Under the pieces are notes generated by a model. It saw only the letters and a list, made by a program, of their open reading frames with translations, made no database searches and had not been told where the DNA came from. A DNA stretch of 24,161 nt, taken from Acidobacteriota bacterium. Its GTDB lineage: Bacteria; Acidobacteriota; Terriglobia; Acidiferrales; UBA7541. Shown piece by piece: positions 15,470 to 22,653 of the stretch. The position numbers were made by a program, and so were the translations under genes. The number at the start of each line of letters is the position of its first letter. The stretch's first letter is position 1. The stretch spans positions 1,215 to 25,375 of the forward strand of contig PMOV01000068.1 in the NCBI GenBank assembly GCA_003161195.1, given 5' to 3'.

Positions 15470-16516
15470 ATGAAATACGAAGACGCAGGTGTGAGCATTG
15501 CCGCCGCCGAGGAAGCTAAGCAGCGTATCCGGCACCATGCCAGTCGCACGTTTACGCCGGCGGTGCTGGGCGGCATTGGGGGATTCGGCGCGCTATTCGG
15601 ACTGGACGTAAAGCGCTGGAAAGAGCCGGTGCTGGTGTCCAGCGCGGATGGAGTGGGCACCAAGCTGAAAGTGGCCATGGCCGTGGGCGTGCATTCCACG
15701 GTGGGCGGCGACTTAGTGAATCATTGCATCAACGACATTCTGGTGCAGGGCGCGGAGCCGCTCTTTTTTCTGGATTATTTGGCCATGGGACAGATGAATC
15801 CGGACGTTGTTGAGCAGCTTGTCGAGGGCATGAGCCGCGCTTGCCGCAAGGCGGGCTGTGCGCTGATTGGCGGGGAGACCGCGGAAATGCCGGGATTTTA
15901 TGCGCCGGGCGAGTATGATTTGGCGGGATTTATCGTTGGCGCGGTGGAGCGCAGCAAGGTTTTGACCGGCAAGGGCGTGAAACCTGGCGATGCGTTGATC
16001 GCGCTGCCATCGTCCGGCTTGCACACCAATGGATATTCGCTGGCGCGCAAACTTATTTTTGAAGTTGCGAAGCTGAAGCCGGAGGCCTACGTCCCGGAAG
16101 TCGGCAACAAAATTGGCGCGGAACTGCTCAAGCCGCATTTGTGTTATGCGCCGGCGCTGAAAAATATTCTGGCAAAGGGGTGGGTATCCGCGCTGGCGCA
16201 CATCACCGGCGGGGGTATTTCGGGGAATTTGCCGCGCGTGTTGCCCACGGGCGTGAAGGCGCAGATCGATCTGGATTCCTGGCCGGTGCCAAACATCTTC
16301 AGGTATCTGGCCAAGCTCGGCGAGATGGGTGCGGACGAATTGCTGCAGTCTTTCAACATGGGCTTGGGCATGATTCTGGTGGTGCCGCCGGCCAGCGTGA
16401 AATCCGTGGAAGCCGACCTGAAAAAGCGCCGCGAAAAATTCTTCCGCATCGGGCGCATTGAACGCTCGGATTCCGGCAAAGCGCGCGTGGCGTACTCCGG
16501 TGCGTTAAATCTCTGA
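15470..16516 (+). CDS. purM: Phosphoribosylformylglycinamidine cyclo-ligase (AIR synthetase)
   Basis: PurM closes the imidazole ring, converting FGAM to AIR with ATP, directly after PurL/PurQ. Signatures: MKYEDAGVSI at the N-terminus, VSSADGVGTKLKVA (about 57-70), HCINDILVQGAEPLFFLDYLA (about 85-105), IGGETAEMPGFY, and AHITGGGISGNLPRVLP. The length (348 aa) is standard for the family. ATG start, preceded by AGGG about 7 nt upstream. It is the last gene of the G-ending codon block, and is separated from the next unit by about 300 bp. Confidence 0.96.
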   Translation: MKYEDAGVSIAAAEEAKQRIRHHASRTFTPAVLGGIGGFGALFGLDVKRWKEPVLVSSADGVGTKLKVAMAVGVHSTVGGDLVNHCINDILVQGAEPLFFLDYLAMGQMNPDVVEQLVEGMSRACRKAGCALIGGETAEMPGFYAPGEYDLAGFIVGAVERSKVLTGKGVKPGDALIALPSSGLHTNGYSLARKLIFEVAKLKPEAYVPEVGNKIGAELLKPHLCYAPALKNILAKGWVSALAHITGGGISGNLPRVLPTGVKAQIDLDSWPVPNIFRYLAKLGEMGADELLQSFNMGLGMILVVPPASVKSVEADLKKRREKFFRIGRIERSDSGKARVAYSGALNL

Positions 16517-16633
16517 TCAACATCCCTACGCTAAACCCTCATACCGCGTACATTTTCTCAGCGCATTTCGTAAAGCCCCCTCTCAAGCGCGCGGCGTGCG
16601 ACCGTTTCACACAATGGCGCATCTGATGTTCGA

Positions 16634-16687
16634 GCGATACGTCAGGAATATCGCATCGGGGGTAAAGATGGTTTTCGCGTCGCGAAA
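16634..16687. promoter_or_regulatory. Two inverted repeats upstream of the DksA/TraR promoter
   Basis: GCGATA (16634-16639) pairs with TATCGC (16649-16654) across 9 nt, and TTTCGCG-T-CGCGAAA (16673-16687) is a perfect 15-bp palindrome centred about 66 bp upstream of the -35. The positions suit activator or repressor sites, but the protein that would bind them is unknown. Confidence 0.35.
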
Positions 16688-16742
16688 TACCAGGCATGCC
16701 GACCATTGGTCGCGGAAGCAAAGCAACAACACCGTCATTAAC

Positions 16743-16771
16743 TTGACACCGACAACCAGTCGGCCTACACT
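16743..16771 (+). promoter_or_regulatory. Near-consensus sigma-70 promoter of the DksA/TraR gene
   Basis: TTGACA (16743-16748) is a perfect -35 and TACACT (16766-16771) a good -10, separated by exactly 17 bp. Transcription should begin around 16778. That leaves about 7 nt before the ATG at 16785 but a normal 43-nt leader before the ATG at 16821, which helps decide the start. Confidence 0.7.
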
Positions 16772-16820
16772 ACGGAGTTTTTAGATGGCCCCGGAAGCGA
16801 CACTGAGGGGCAGGACGCCC

Positions 16821-17174
16821 ATGGACAAGAAAAGGCTCGAGTACTACAAGAAGAAACTGGCATCGCGCCGCGAAGAACTGATGAAGACCATCGCGCGTAC
16901 GCAGGAAGAAGGCCGCACCGCCGACGATGACCCGACGGTGGACCTGGCGGACAAAGCCGCTAACTCCTACACCAAAGAGTTCCTCTTTGGCATGACCAAC
17001 ACGGACCGCAAAATTCTCAACCTGATCGACGCCGCGCTCAAGCGCATCGATACGGACGACTACGGCGTGTGCGCCAACTGCCAGGATGAACTGCAGCAAA
17101 AGCGCCTCGAAGCGGTGCCCTGGGCGAAGCACTGTATCGCCTGCCAGGAAAAAATGGAACAAGGCCTGCTCTAG
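16821..17174 (+). CDS. DksA/TraR family C4 zinc-finger protein
   Basis: 117-aa protein with an N-terminal coiled coil (about 1-75) and a C-terminal C4 finger: Cys84, Cys87, Cys105 and Cys108 in the CX2C-X17-CX2C spacing of DksA. The coiled-coil tip motif DxxDxA is kept (Asp41, Asp44, Ala46 in VDLADKAANS), as in DksA proteins that reach into the RNA polymerase secondary channel. A role in transcription control, perhaps with ppGpp, is therefore likely. The start at 16821 has a GGGGCAGGA ribosome site about 6 nt upstream and a sensible distance to the promoter; ATG at 16785 would add 12 unconserved residues. It could be a general DksA or a paralogue. Confidence 0.88.
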   Translation: MDKKRLEYYKKKLASRREELMKTIARTQEEGRTADDDPTVDLADKAANSYTKEFLFGMTNTDRKILNLIDAALKRIDTDDYGVCANCQDELQQKRLEAVPWAKHCIACQEKMEQGLL

Positions 17175-17287
17175 CCTTCGCGTCCTCCGCCGAAGTCGGC
17201 GACACTACCGGGCACGAAATACCGCAACGGTAAAGTTGTCCTTCCGTAAGCAAACAAAACGGAGTACGCTGTCCGCCGGTAAGCGGC

Positions 17288-18121
17288 GTGCTCCAAACCT
17301 TCCCTCTCGCACGCAAAGCTGCGAGATGGCTCTCGCAAGCTGGAGATGCGCTCGCCAGCGTTCTGCTCCCTGCCGATTGCCGCCTCTGCGAGAAACTGCT
17401 CGTAACCGGCGGCCGCGTCCCGATCTGTGAAAAATGCCTGGCGTCTTTCCAGAGCGTGCCGGCACGCATTTGCGACATCTGCGGCCAGCCCCTCGAATCG
17501 CTGCAACGGGTCACCGCCGGCACGACCAACGAAGTTCTGCACTGCGCAAACTGCAAGCCGCCGCGTTTCGCCTTCGCTTGCGCACGCAGCCTGACCATCT
17601 ACCAGGACGCCGTAGTCAGCGCCATCCTCATCCTCAAATACCAGCGCATGTACCCGCTAGCAAAATGGTTTGCGAAGAATTTGGCCGAGCTGGCGCGCCA
17701 GCAAGGGGAACGCTTCCGAGCCGACGTGGTGGTCCCGGTCCCATTGCACCCCTCTCGCCAGAAAGAGCGTGGCTTCAACCAAGCCGCATTAATCGCCAAA
17801 TCCTTAGCCAGGGAACTGCGCCTCCCGTATCGTCCAGTGCTGCAGCGCATTCGCGAACGCCCGCCAAAAAAAATCCTCTCGGTCGAAGACCGCTGGGCCG
17901 CCGTCCGCGGAGCTTTTGTCACACGACCGCACAGCCAAGTTGACAACTTACGCATCCTGCTGGTAGATGATGTATTGACGACTGGGGCGACGCTCAGCGC
18001 CTGTTCGCGCGTGTTGCTGGATGCCGGGGCCCAATCAGTGGTAAGCTTAACGGTAGCCCGGGCCGCGAAAAGCCCGGTCACTCGGACCAGCCCGGCAACC
18101 GCCACAGGCGGGCCCGAATAA
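17288..18121 (+). CDS. ComF family double zinc ribbon / phosphoribosyltransferase protein
   Basis: 277-aa ComF/GntX-like protein. The N-terminal half has cysteine pairs CRLC, ICEKC, ICDIC and HCANC (about residues 31-96), fitting a double zinc ribbon. The C-terminal half is a PRTase fold, with VVVPVPLHPSRQKERGFNQA at about 147-166 and the PRPP loop ILLVDDVLTTGAT at about 225-237. ComF of Bacillus and Haemophilus is required for DNA uptake in competence, working with the ComFA helicase and PriA, but many non-competent bacteria have it. The start is GTG. The sequence beyond the PRTase core is a short Thr/Pro-rich tail. The HNH nuclease follows after 36 bp, so both may be one unit. Confidence 0.9.
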   Translation: MLQTFPLARKAARWLSQAGDALASVLLPADCRLCEKLLVTGGRVPICEKCLASFQSVPARICDICGQPLESLQRVTAGTTNEVLHCANCKPPRFAFACARSLTIYQDAVVSAILILKYQRMYPLAKWFAKNLAELARQQGERFRADVVVPVPLHPSRQKERGFNQAALIAKSLARELRLPYRPVLQRIRERPPKKILSVEDRWAAVRGAFVTRPHSQVDNLRILLVDDVLTTGATLSACSRVLLDAGAQSVVSLTVARAAKSPVTRTSPATATGGPE

Positions 18122-18157
18122 GCGGTCGAGACCGCAACAGCAAGCCCGAGGTCGCGC

Positions 18158-18805
18158 ATGAGCCCTGCAAGAGCCAATGCGAGCGAATCCCGGGGGAGCT
18201 ACCCCCCCGAAGTGGCTGGCGCGGCTGCGCCCGGCAGTGACGGGCCCGCCGACAGTAGACCCTACAACCCGATGACGCCGCGACGTGCGTCGCTGATGCA
18301 GGAGCCCGTCCTGGTGCTGAACGCCACGTACGAGCCGATCAACGTAACCGCCGTGCGCCGCGCCATGGTCCTGATGCTCAAAGGGGTGGCCCAGGCGGAA
18401 GAGATGCATAGCGCCGAGGTCCACTCGGCAGCCCACTCGCACAAGGTGCCCTCGGTCATCCGGCTACTGGCCTACCGCCACATCCCGCAGCAGAGCCGCG
18501 CCCTTTCGCGCAAAAATATTCTGCTGCGCGACCGCAACACCTGTCAGTTCTGCGGTCGGGTCTTTTCCAGCTCCGAGCTGACCTTGGACCACGTGGTCCC
18601 CCGTTCGCGTGGCGGCCGCTCCTCTTGGGAGAACCTGGTGGCCTGCTGCTACCGCTGCAATAACGGGAAAGGGGACCGCACTCCCGAGGAGGCTGGCCTC
18701 AAACTAGCACGTCGTCCGCGCCCCTTCACCCTGCACACCTCGCGGCAACTCATGCGTTTAATCGGTCACCGCGATGAACGCTGGCGTAAGTATTTGTTTT
18801 ACTAG
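18158..18805 (+). CDS. HNH endonuclease family protein
   Basis: 215-aa protein with an HNH domain: CQFCG (Cys129/Cys132), LDHVVPRSRGG (Asp144, His145), WENLVACCYRCNNGKG with Cys164/Cys167 completing the zinc site, and Asn169. It belongs to a widespread stand-alone HNH family whose core begins with PVLVLNATYEPINV (here at residue 50). The cellular role is not established; cleavage of DNA is inferred. Start: ATG at 18158 has GAGGT 5 nt upstream and is my choice, but the first 46 residues are low-complexity and ATG at 18272 or 18296 would begin at the conserved core. It follows comF by 36 bp and is closed by an intrinsic terminator. Confidence 0.85.
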   Translation: MSPARANASESRGSYPPEVAGAAAPGSDGPADSRPYNPMTPRRASLMQEPVLVLNATYEPINVTAVRRAMVLMLKGVAQAEEMHSAEVHSAAHSHKVPSVIRLLAYRHIPQQSRALSRKNILLRDRNTCQFCGRVFSSSELTLDHVVPRSRGGRSSWENLVACCYRCNNGKGDRTPEEAGLKLARRPRPFTLHTSRQLMRLIGHRDERWRKYLFY

Positions 18806-18911
18806 AAGATCCGGGCCATGCCGAGGTGCTAAAAAAATTGCAAATTCGAGGAAACCAATTGCGGGCAGGCACCGTCTAATCTTTCAAAACCACTTCGAGG
18901 ACACACCCCGG

Positions 18912-18950
18912 GAAGCAGTTAAGGCAACCCCTTAACTGCTTCTCTCCTTT
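18912..18950 (+). terminator. Intrinsic terminator after the HNH gene
   Basis: A perfect 13-bp inverted repeat, GAAGCAGTTAAGG (18912-18924) and CCTTAACTGCTTC (18930-18942), with a 5-nt loop is followed by a pyrimidine run ending TTTT (18943-18950). It lies between the plus-strand HNH gene and the minus-strand STAS gene, and the T-tract points to the plus strand. Only about 100 nt separate it from the HNH stop. Confidence 0.8.
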
Positions 18951-18957
18951 TAAGCGG

Positions 18958-19347
18958 TTATTTTTGCGGATCTGGCGGTTTGGCTGCCACAGCGGTTTTG
19001 CGGTTTTCCGGAAAACTTTCCAGCGCCTCGGCTTCGTCCTGAAATTCCTGAAAAATCTGATGCAGCTGCGTCACCTTAAAAATCTCTTCCACCTTGGGCT
19101 TTAAGCCCACCACTTTCATTTCCCCATCCGCTTTGATCACCGTCATATAGTTGCGCACCAGCTCCCCGATGCCCGAGCTGTCCAGGTATTGCAGACCTTC
19201 CAGGTTCAGCACAATCTTCTTGCGCCCCTGCTTCAGGAGACCCGAGATGGTCGTGCGGAGGCCGCCCACCTCAAAGGACGTCAGGCTCCCGGTGACGTGC
19301 ACCACAGAAATGGGGCCGGATTCTCGAATCGTAGCGGAAAAATTCAC
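18958..19347 (-). CDS. STAS-domain anti-sigma factor antagonist (SpoIIAA-like)
   Basis: 129-aa single STAS domain. The phosphorylation loop YLDSSGIGEL is at 54-63 with Ser57/Ser58, the position phosphorylated in SpoIIAA. Such proteins bind an anti-sigma kinase when unphosphorylated, freeing a sigma factor (partner switching). No kinase, phosphatase or sigma gene lies beside it. The last 20 residues are a Pro/Lys-rich tail without known role. GTG at 19347 is the start, with GAGGTGG about 7 nt upstream. It is convergent with the HNH gene and reads toward the terminator at 18912. Family call is confident; its sigma pathway cannot be seen here. Confidence 0.93.
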   Translation of the reverse strand: MNFSATIRESGPISVVHVTGSLTSFEVGGLRTTISGLLKQGRKKIVLNLEGLQYLDSSGIGELVRNYMTVIKADGEMKVVGLKPKVEEIFKVTQLHQIFQEFQDEAEALESFPENRKTAVAAKPPDPQK

Positions 19348-19428
19348 TAAGCCACCTCTACACAGAGTCCCACGAATGGCGCGAACAATGTTACCTTCCG
19401 CAAGGCCGGAAAGAATAGGGGAATTGCT

Positions 19429-20904
19429 TTACTGGCGCATGACCACGCGTAAGCCGCGCCGCCACGATTCCGCCAGCCCGATGCGTACCACGTCTAGATC
19501 GTTTGCCAGATATTTCAGCAGCACGCCCGTAGTGGGGTGAAAGCGCAACGCCGGCGCCACCAGATACACCAGCGGCGGCGTGGATTGCAGCACTACTCCG
19601 GGAAAATATCCGTTGCGCTGAAAATCGTCCTGCTGCAAATGCCGCCGGATCCGCAGCCAATAATCAGCCGCCTGCAAAGGCAAATGAATATGCTCGCTGG
19701 CCTTCAGCTCGATAATCGCCAGCCGGCCCGACCGCGTTACGCCCAGCACGTCCAGAATCGCGTGTTCCCCCCCGGCCTCCGCGAAAACCTGCGCATAAAC
19801 GAAACGCGGATCCAGCGCCGCATCAATCCGCGTGACGTCCTCGCGCACCAGGGCTTCGAGCCAGCGTTCCGGTTGCGCGCGGTAGAGCGGGTGCCGCGTC
19901 TCACTGGCCAGCGGATTCCGATGCAACTCGAGTTCGCGAAGCCACGGTTCCAAAACGCGTCGCGCGTCGCCGCTAACCAGTTTCCGCGCATCACGCGTTT
20001 GCAGAAATAGCTGCCCGTCGTCCCAGCACGCAAAGGGCAGCCCGCGGAAGCGGAGGACAATCGCGCCTTGTCCCGGGTGCAGCGTGATGCCGTGCGGCGC
20101 CAGTGCCACGATGGGCGCCAGCGCCGCGTGCGCCCGGTCCAGCAAGGCCTGAAATTCGCGATGCGGCACCAGCCACGAGTTTACGTTTCCCGCCAGCGGC
20201 GCATCGATTTCGTGCAGCTCGTCCGTGTGCGCGTCCAGCTCAAAGAGTTGCACGCGCAAATTGCGGCCCAGCGCGCCGCAAAAGTGCGCCACGGACCGCG
20301 CGCTGTTCGCCGGCAGAATCAGTCGCAAACCGTCAACCAATCCACGAACGCCGCTCATGCCGCGCACACGTTCGATCCACAGCAGCCCGTACGCCAAACT
20401 CTTCGCGAGAGTGTCCGACGATTCCCCTGGGCCGACGCCCAGCACCGCCGAATATGCAGAACCCCGGTGTAGTATTCCGCGCGCGTAATTCCCGGGCAGG
20501 GAATGTTCCAGATCCTCGCCGGTCACCAGCGAGTCCACACTTTCATCCGGGAATTGCTGCGCCAGCACCCCGCGCAGACGCTCGCAAAATTCCTGCCGCG
20601 AAACCTCCCGCGCTTGCCGCTGAAAATCCTTGCGCACAAATTCCAGACGATCCGGCTTCAATCGTCCAAATCGCTCCACGGACAGCGCCAGACGCTGCTC
20701 GGAGTGATCGGTAATGGCCAGCACTCGGCGCGTAACATTAAACGAGTCCGACCAGATGTGCAGCAGCGGCTGCTCCGGCGTGCCGCGAATCTCCCAAGAC
20801 AATCCCTCGAGCGCCGCCGGACGTCCGCCATTCTCGCGCAGCTCCACCATCCCCAGGGCGGAGAACTCCCGCAAGCTGGCTTCGAGTTCGGAGGCAAAGG
20901 CCAC
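19429..20904 (-). CDS. Unassigned protein with a RecB-like PD-(D/E)XK nuclease signature
   Basis: 491-aa protein I do not recognise by name. Residues about 365-425 have a PD-(D/E)XK pattern: Asp385 (AILDVLGV), then Glu399-Leu-Lys401 (AIIELKAS), followed by QAADY at 411-415, the QxxxY motif of RecB/Cas4-type nucleases. The 360 residues before have no obvious fold label; some are hydrophobic and resemble a repeated alpha/beta region. No signal peptide or membrane segment is visible. The start is GTG, preceded by a TATACT -10-like element about 8 nt upstream, so the transcript may be nearly leaderless, yet it also lies only 38 bp after an upstream gene on the same strand. Nuclease activity is inferred from motifs only. 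Confidence 0.65.
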   Translation of the reverse strand: MAFASELEASLREFSALGMVELRENGGRPAALEGLSWEIRGTPEQPLLHIWSDSFNVTRRVLAITDHSEQRLALSVERFGRLKPDRLEFVRKDFQRQAREVSRQEFCERLRGVLAQQFPDESVDSLVTGEDLEHSLPGNYARGILHRGSAYSAVLGVGPGESSDTLAKSLAYGLLWIERVRGMSGVRGLVDGLRLILPANSARSVAHFCGALGRNLRVQLFELDAHTDELHEIDAPLAGNVNSWLVPHREFQALLDRAHAALAPIVALAPHGITLHPGQGAIVLRFRGLPFACWDDGQLFLQTRDARKLVSGDARRVLEPWLRELELHRNPLASETRHPLYRAQPERWLEALVREDVTRIDAALDPRFVYAQVFAEAGGEHAILDVLGVTRSGRLAIIELKASEHIHLPLQAADYWLRIRRHLQQDDFQRNGYFPGVVLQSTPPLVYLVAPALRFHPTTGVLLKYLANDLDVVRIGLAESWRRGLRVVMRQ

Positions 20905-20942
20905 GCGACAGAGTATAGAACAGCTAGCTAACCAAAAAACTA

Positions 20943-21497
20943 CTATTTAGAGGAGGCAAAGCGCAAAGCAGTAACTTCGATCGCCGGTGCTTGCAGGTTC
21001 CACGTGGTGGGCACATGCTCGAACGAAATCTCAAAATCCCGTTTCGCTCCCGGGGCCAGCGGAGGCGCGGCCGCATCGAACACCGAACGCGCTTCCCGCA
21101 GCACCACCTCATTCAGCGAATCCCTGAAAATCACCGTCAACTCCAGCCCTTGCAGCCCCTGGCCCCCAGTGTTGTCCACCGTGCCCGTCAGCGTGGTTAC
21201 TTCCTGGTTCAGAAAATTTGCCGCGCGGCCCATGCTCACGTCTTCGATATGAATCGCCGGCGCATACGCCCGTTCCGCGGAGCCCCAGAACAATGGCGTA
21301 CCGGAGGCGCCCGTATGCCGGCGTTCTCCCTGCGATTTGTCGCCATGGAACCACGGATTCATCACGATGCCGCTGGGTAGCAGCAACGCCGCCACCACCA
21401 CCAGCGCCACCACCGCGCCCGCCAGCAGCGCAATGGGAAAAGAGCTGCGCTCCCGGGCAGGTTCGTCTGGCGGACCGATGTGCAGTTGTTCGTTCAT
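20943..21497 (-). CDS. Membrane-anchored FxLYD/DUF2393-like protein
   Basis: 184-aa protein with a short cytoplasmic N-terminus, one membrane segment (about 20-42) and an extracytoplasmic domain from about 78 that looks like an immunoglobulin-type beta sandwich: EVTTLTGTVDNTGGQGLQGLELTVIFRDS, then PLAPGAKRDFEISFEHVP. This pattern (paired beta strands, asymmetric Gly, and a DNTG turn) is typical of FxLYD or DUF2393 domains; the exact family is uncertain. ATG start, with a weak ribosome site. It is the middle gene of the minus-strand unit, after the metallophosphoesterase (61 bp) and before the nuclease-like gene (38 bp). Function unknown. Confidence 0.65.
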   Translation of the reverse strand: MNEQLHIGPPDEPARERSSFPIALLAGAVVALVVVAALLLPSGIVMNPWFHGDKSQGERRHTGASGTPLFWGSAERAYAPAIHIEDVSMGRAANFLNQEVTTLTGTVDNTGGQGLQGLELTVIFRDSLNEVVLREARSVFDAAAPPLAPGAKRDFEISFEHVPTTWNLQAPAIEVTALRFASSK

Positions 21498-21558
21498 CTA
21501 CTTTTTCGTGGGTGAAAAGTTTTTTCCGAGACGTGCCGAGCGCACGGCGTTCGCTGGT

Positions 21559-22311
21559 CTAACGCCCTAGCGCCAGTCGCTGCGCCAGGGGCTCGGGCAG
21601 CCGGGCGCTGCGCATGCGCTCCTGCACGGCGGTTATATCGTAAGGCACGCGCCAGAACTCCACAATTTGATGTTCGAGGTCCGCGATGGCAAACGCCGCC
21701 CGCGGGTCGCCATCGCGCGGCTGTCCCACGGAACCGGGATTCAGCAAATAGCGCCTGCCAGGTTCCAGTCGCAACGCGGTGAAGGAATCCGTTGCGCGCG
21801 GTCGGATCTGCAGGAGTTCGACGGTGGTGTCGAGAAAGGAAAAGCCGCCCTGATGATGGGTGTGTCCGAAAAAGGTCACCGCGGAGGAAGAATCCAGCAG
21901 CCCATCCATGGCTTGCGAAGGCGTAAAAACGTACTCGTCTTCATCCTGATAGGCGCCATGAATCAGCACAATGTCGTTCGTTGCAAAGGGACCCGGATGC
22001 AATTCCGCAAGCCAATTTAAATTTTCGGCGCTCAGTTGCGCGCGCGTCCAATCCACCGCGGCACGCGCCACGGGATTGAAATCCACTGTATCCATGATGC
22101 CGGAGATGGCTTTGTCGTGGTTTCCGCGGATGGTGGTGGCGCCCATGGCACGAATCCGTCCGGTAACCTCAGAGGGGTCGGGGCCGTACCCGACCACATC
22201 GCCGAGGCACACGCAAACATCCCATCGCCCTTCCGCCGCGGCTAAAACGGCGTCCAGAGCGGTGGCGTTGGCGTGCAGATCACTAAGAACGAGAATGCGC
22301 GTGCCGGGCAT
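21559..22311 (-). CDS. Metallophosphoesterase (calcineurin-like, YfcE/ApaH type)
   Basis: 250-aa phosphoesterase with the full metal-site set: LSDLHAN (Asp11, His13), LGDVVGYGPDP (Asp38), RGNHD (Asn64, His65), LIHG (His118) and FGHTHH (His150, His152). This signature belongs to calcineurin-like phosphatases; the LGDVVGYGPDP stretch favours a YfcE-like or diadenosine tetraphosphatase-like member, but the substrate is not evident. The open frame extends 46 residues upstream, but that part is unconserved; I chose ATG at 22311 so the protein begins MPGTRILVLSDLHAN. No Shine-Dalgarno is visible; a TATACT element lies 17-22 nt upstream. It heads the minus-strand unit with the FxLYD-like and nuclease-like genes. 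Confidence 0.88.
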   Translation of the reverse strand: MPGTRILVLSDLHANATALDAVLAAAEGRWDVCVCLGDVVGYGPDPSEVTGRIRAMGATTIRGNHDKAISGIMDTVDFNPVARAAVDWTRAQLSAENLNWLAELHPGPFATNDIVLIHGAYQDEDEYVFTPSQAMDGLLDSSSAVTFFGHTHHQGGFSFLDTTVELLQIRPRATDSFTALRLEPGRRYLLNPGSVGQPRDGDPRAAFAIADLEHQIVEFWRVPYDITAVQERMRSARLPEPLAQRLALGR

Positions 22312-22480
22312 TAAGTGAGTACAAGGGAGTATAAAGGAAGCGGCGCGTCGATGCGAGTCCGCGCGACAATCTGCGGCAATGTGAATTGCCGATAAATATT
22401 CGCCGCCCGTTGTCCCCAAGCGACAAAGACTTTTCCACGAGTGCCACATTTTTTACGCCAAAAGGCACAAAAATTGCCTT

Positions 22481-22576
22481 AGTGTCCGAGTTTGGGATGT
22501 AGTGCCCGAAAAGGGCACTCGCGAAAAAAACCGCCAATTATTTCTGCAAGCTTCCGAAACATTCTCGCTGGACACT
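22481..22576. repeat. Repeated AGTGYCC motifs
   Basis: AGTGTCC at 22481-22487 and AGTGCCC at 22501-22507 are direct repeats exactly 20 bp apart, and the inverted forms GGGCACT (22513-22519) and GGACACT (22570-22576) follow. The middle pair forms a perfect 7-bp hairpin around GAAAA. The 20-bp phasing (about two helical turns) suits a regulator binding upstream of the plus-strand promoter near 22582. Confidence 0.4.
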
Positions 22577-22587
22577 TCGTCTATACC
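22556..22587 (+). promoter_or_regulatory. Weak candidate promoter of the small secreted protein gene
   Basis: TATACC at 22582-22587 is a reasonable -10, but no good -35 is present at 17 bp. Alternatively GAAAC (22556-22560) and CGTCTA (22579-22584), 18 bp apart, resemble the GAAC/CGTC elements of ECF sigma promoters. Either would give a leader of about 210 nt carrying the hairpins at 22632-22755. Confidence 0.25.
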
Positions 22588-22625
22588 TGTGCAGCCAGGT
22601 TACAGGCTCTGGAGAAGTGCAAACG

Positions 22626-22653
22626 AAAAAACCCCGCGGTGGCAGCCGCGGGG
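22626..22653 (-). terminator. Strong intrinsic terminator on the minus strand
   Basis: CCCCGCGG (22632-22639) and CCGCGGGG (22646-22653) form a perfect 8-bp GC stem with a 6-nt loop. On the minus strand it is followed directly by six T (plus-strand A-tract 22626-22631). The only annotated minus-strand gene to its right is queA, more than 800 bp away and beyond another unit, so it implies an unannotated minus-strand transcript or an attenuator for the metallophosphoesterase. Confidence 0.7.

Larger units (their letters stand above)
16517..16820 (+). other. Upstream region of the DksA/TraR gene
   Basis: 304 bp without a gene. It contains two inverted repeats (GCGATA/TATCGC at 16634-16654 and TTTCGCG-T-CGCGAAA at 16673-16687) and a near-consensus promoter at 16743-16771. 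The frame of the downstream protein is open from an ATG at 16785 but I do not take that as the start. Nothing else is recognised. Confidence 0.55.

Noticed and set aside
22312..22449. 46-residue N-terminal extension of the metallophosphoesterase
   Set aside because: The extension is unconserved and lacks a ribosome site, and the catalytic domain begins at the internal ATG at 22311.
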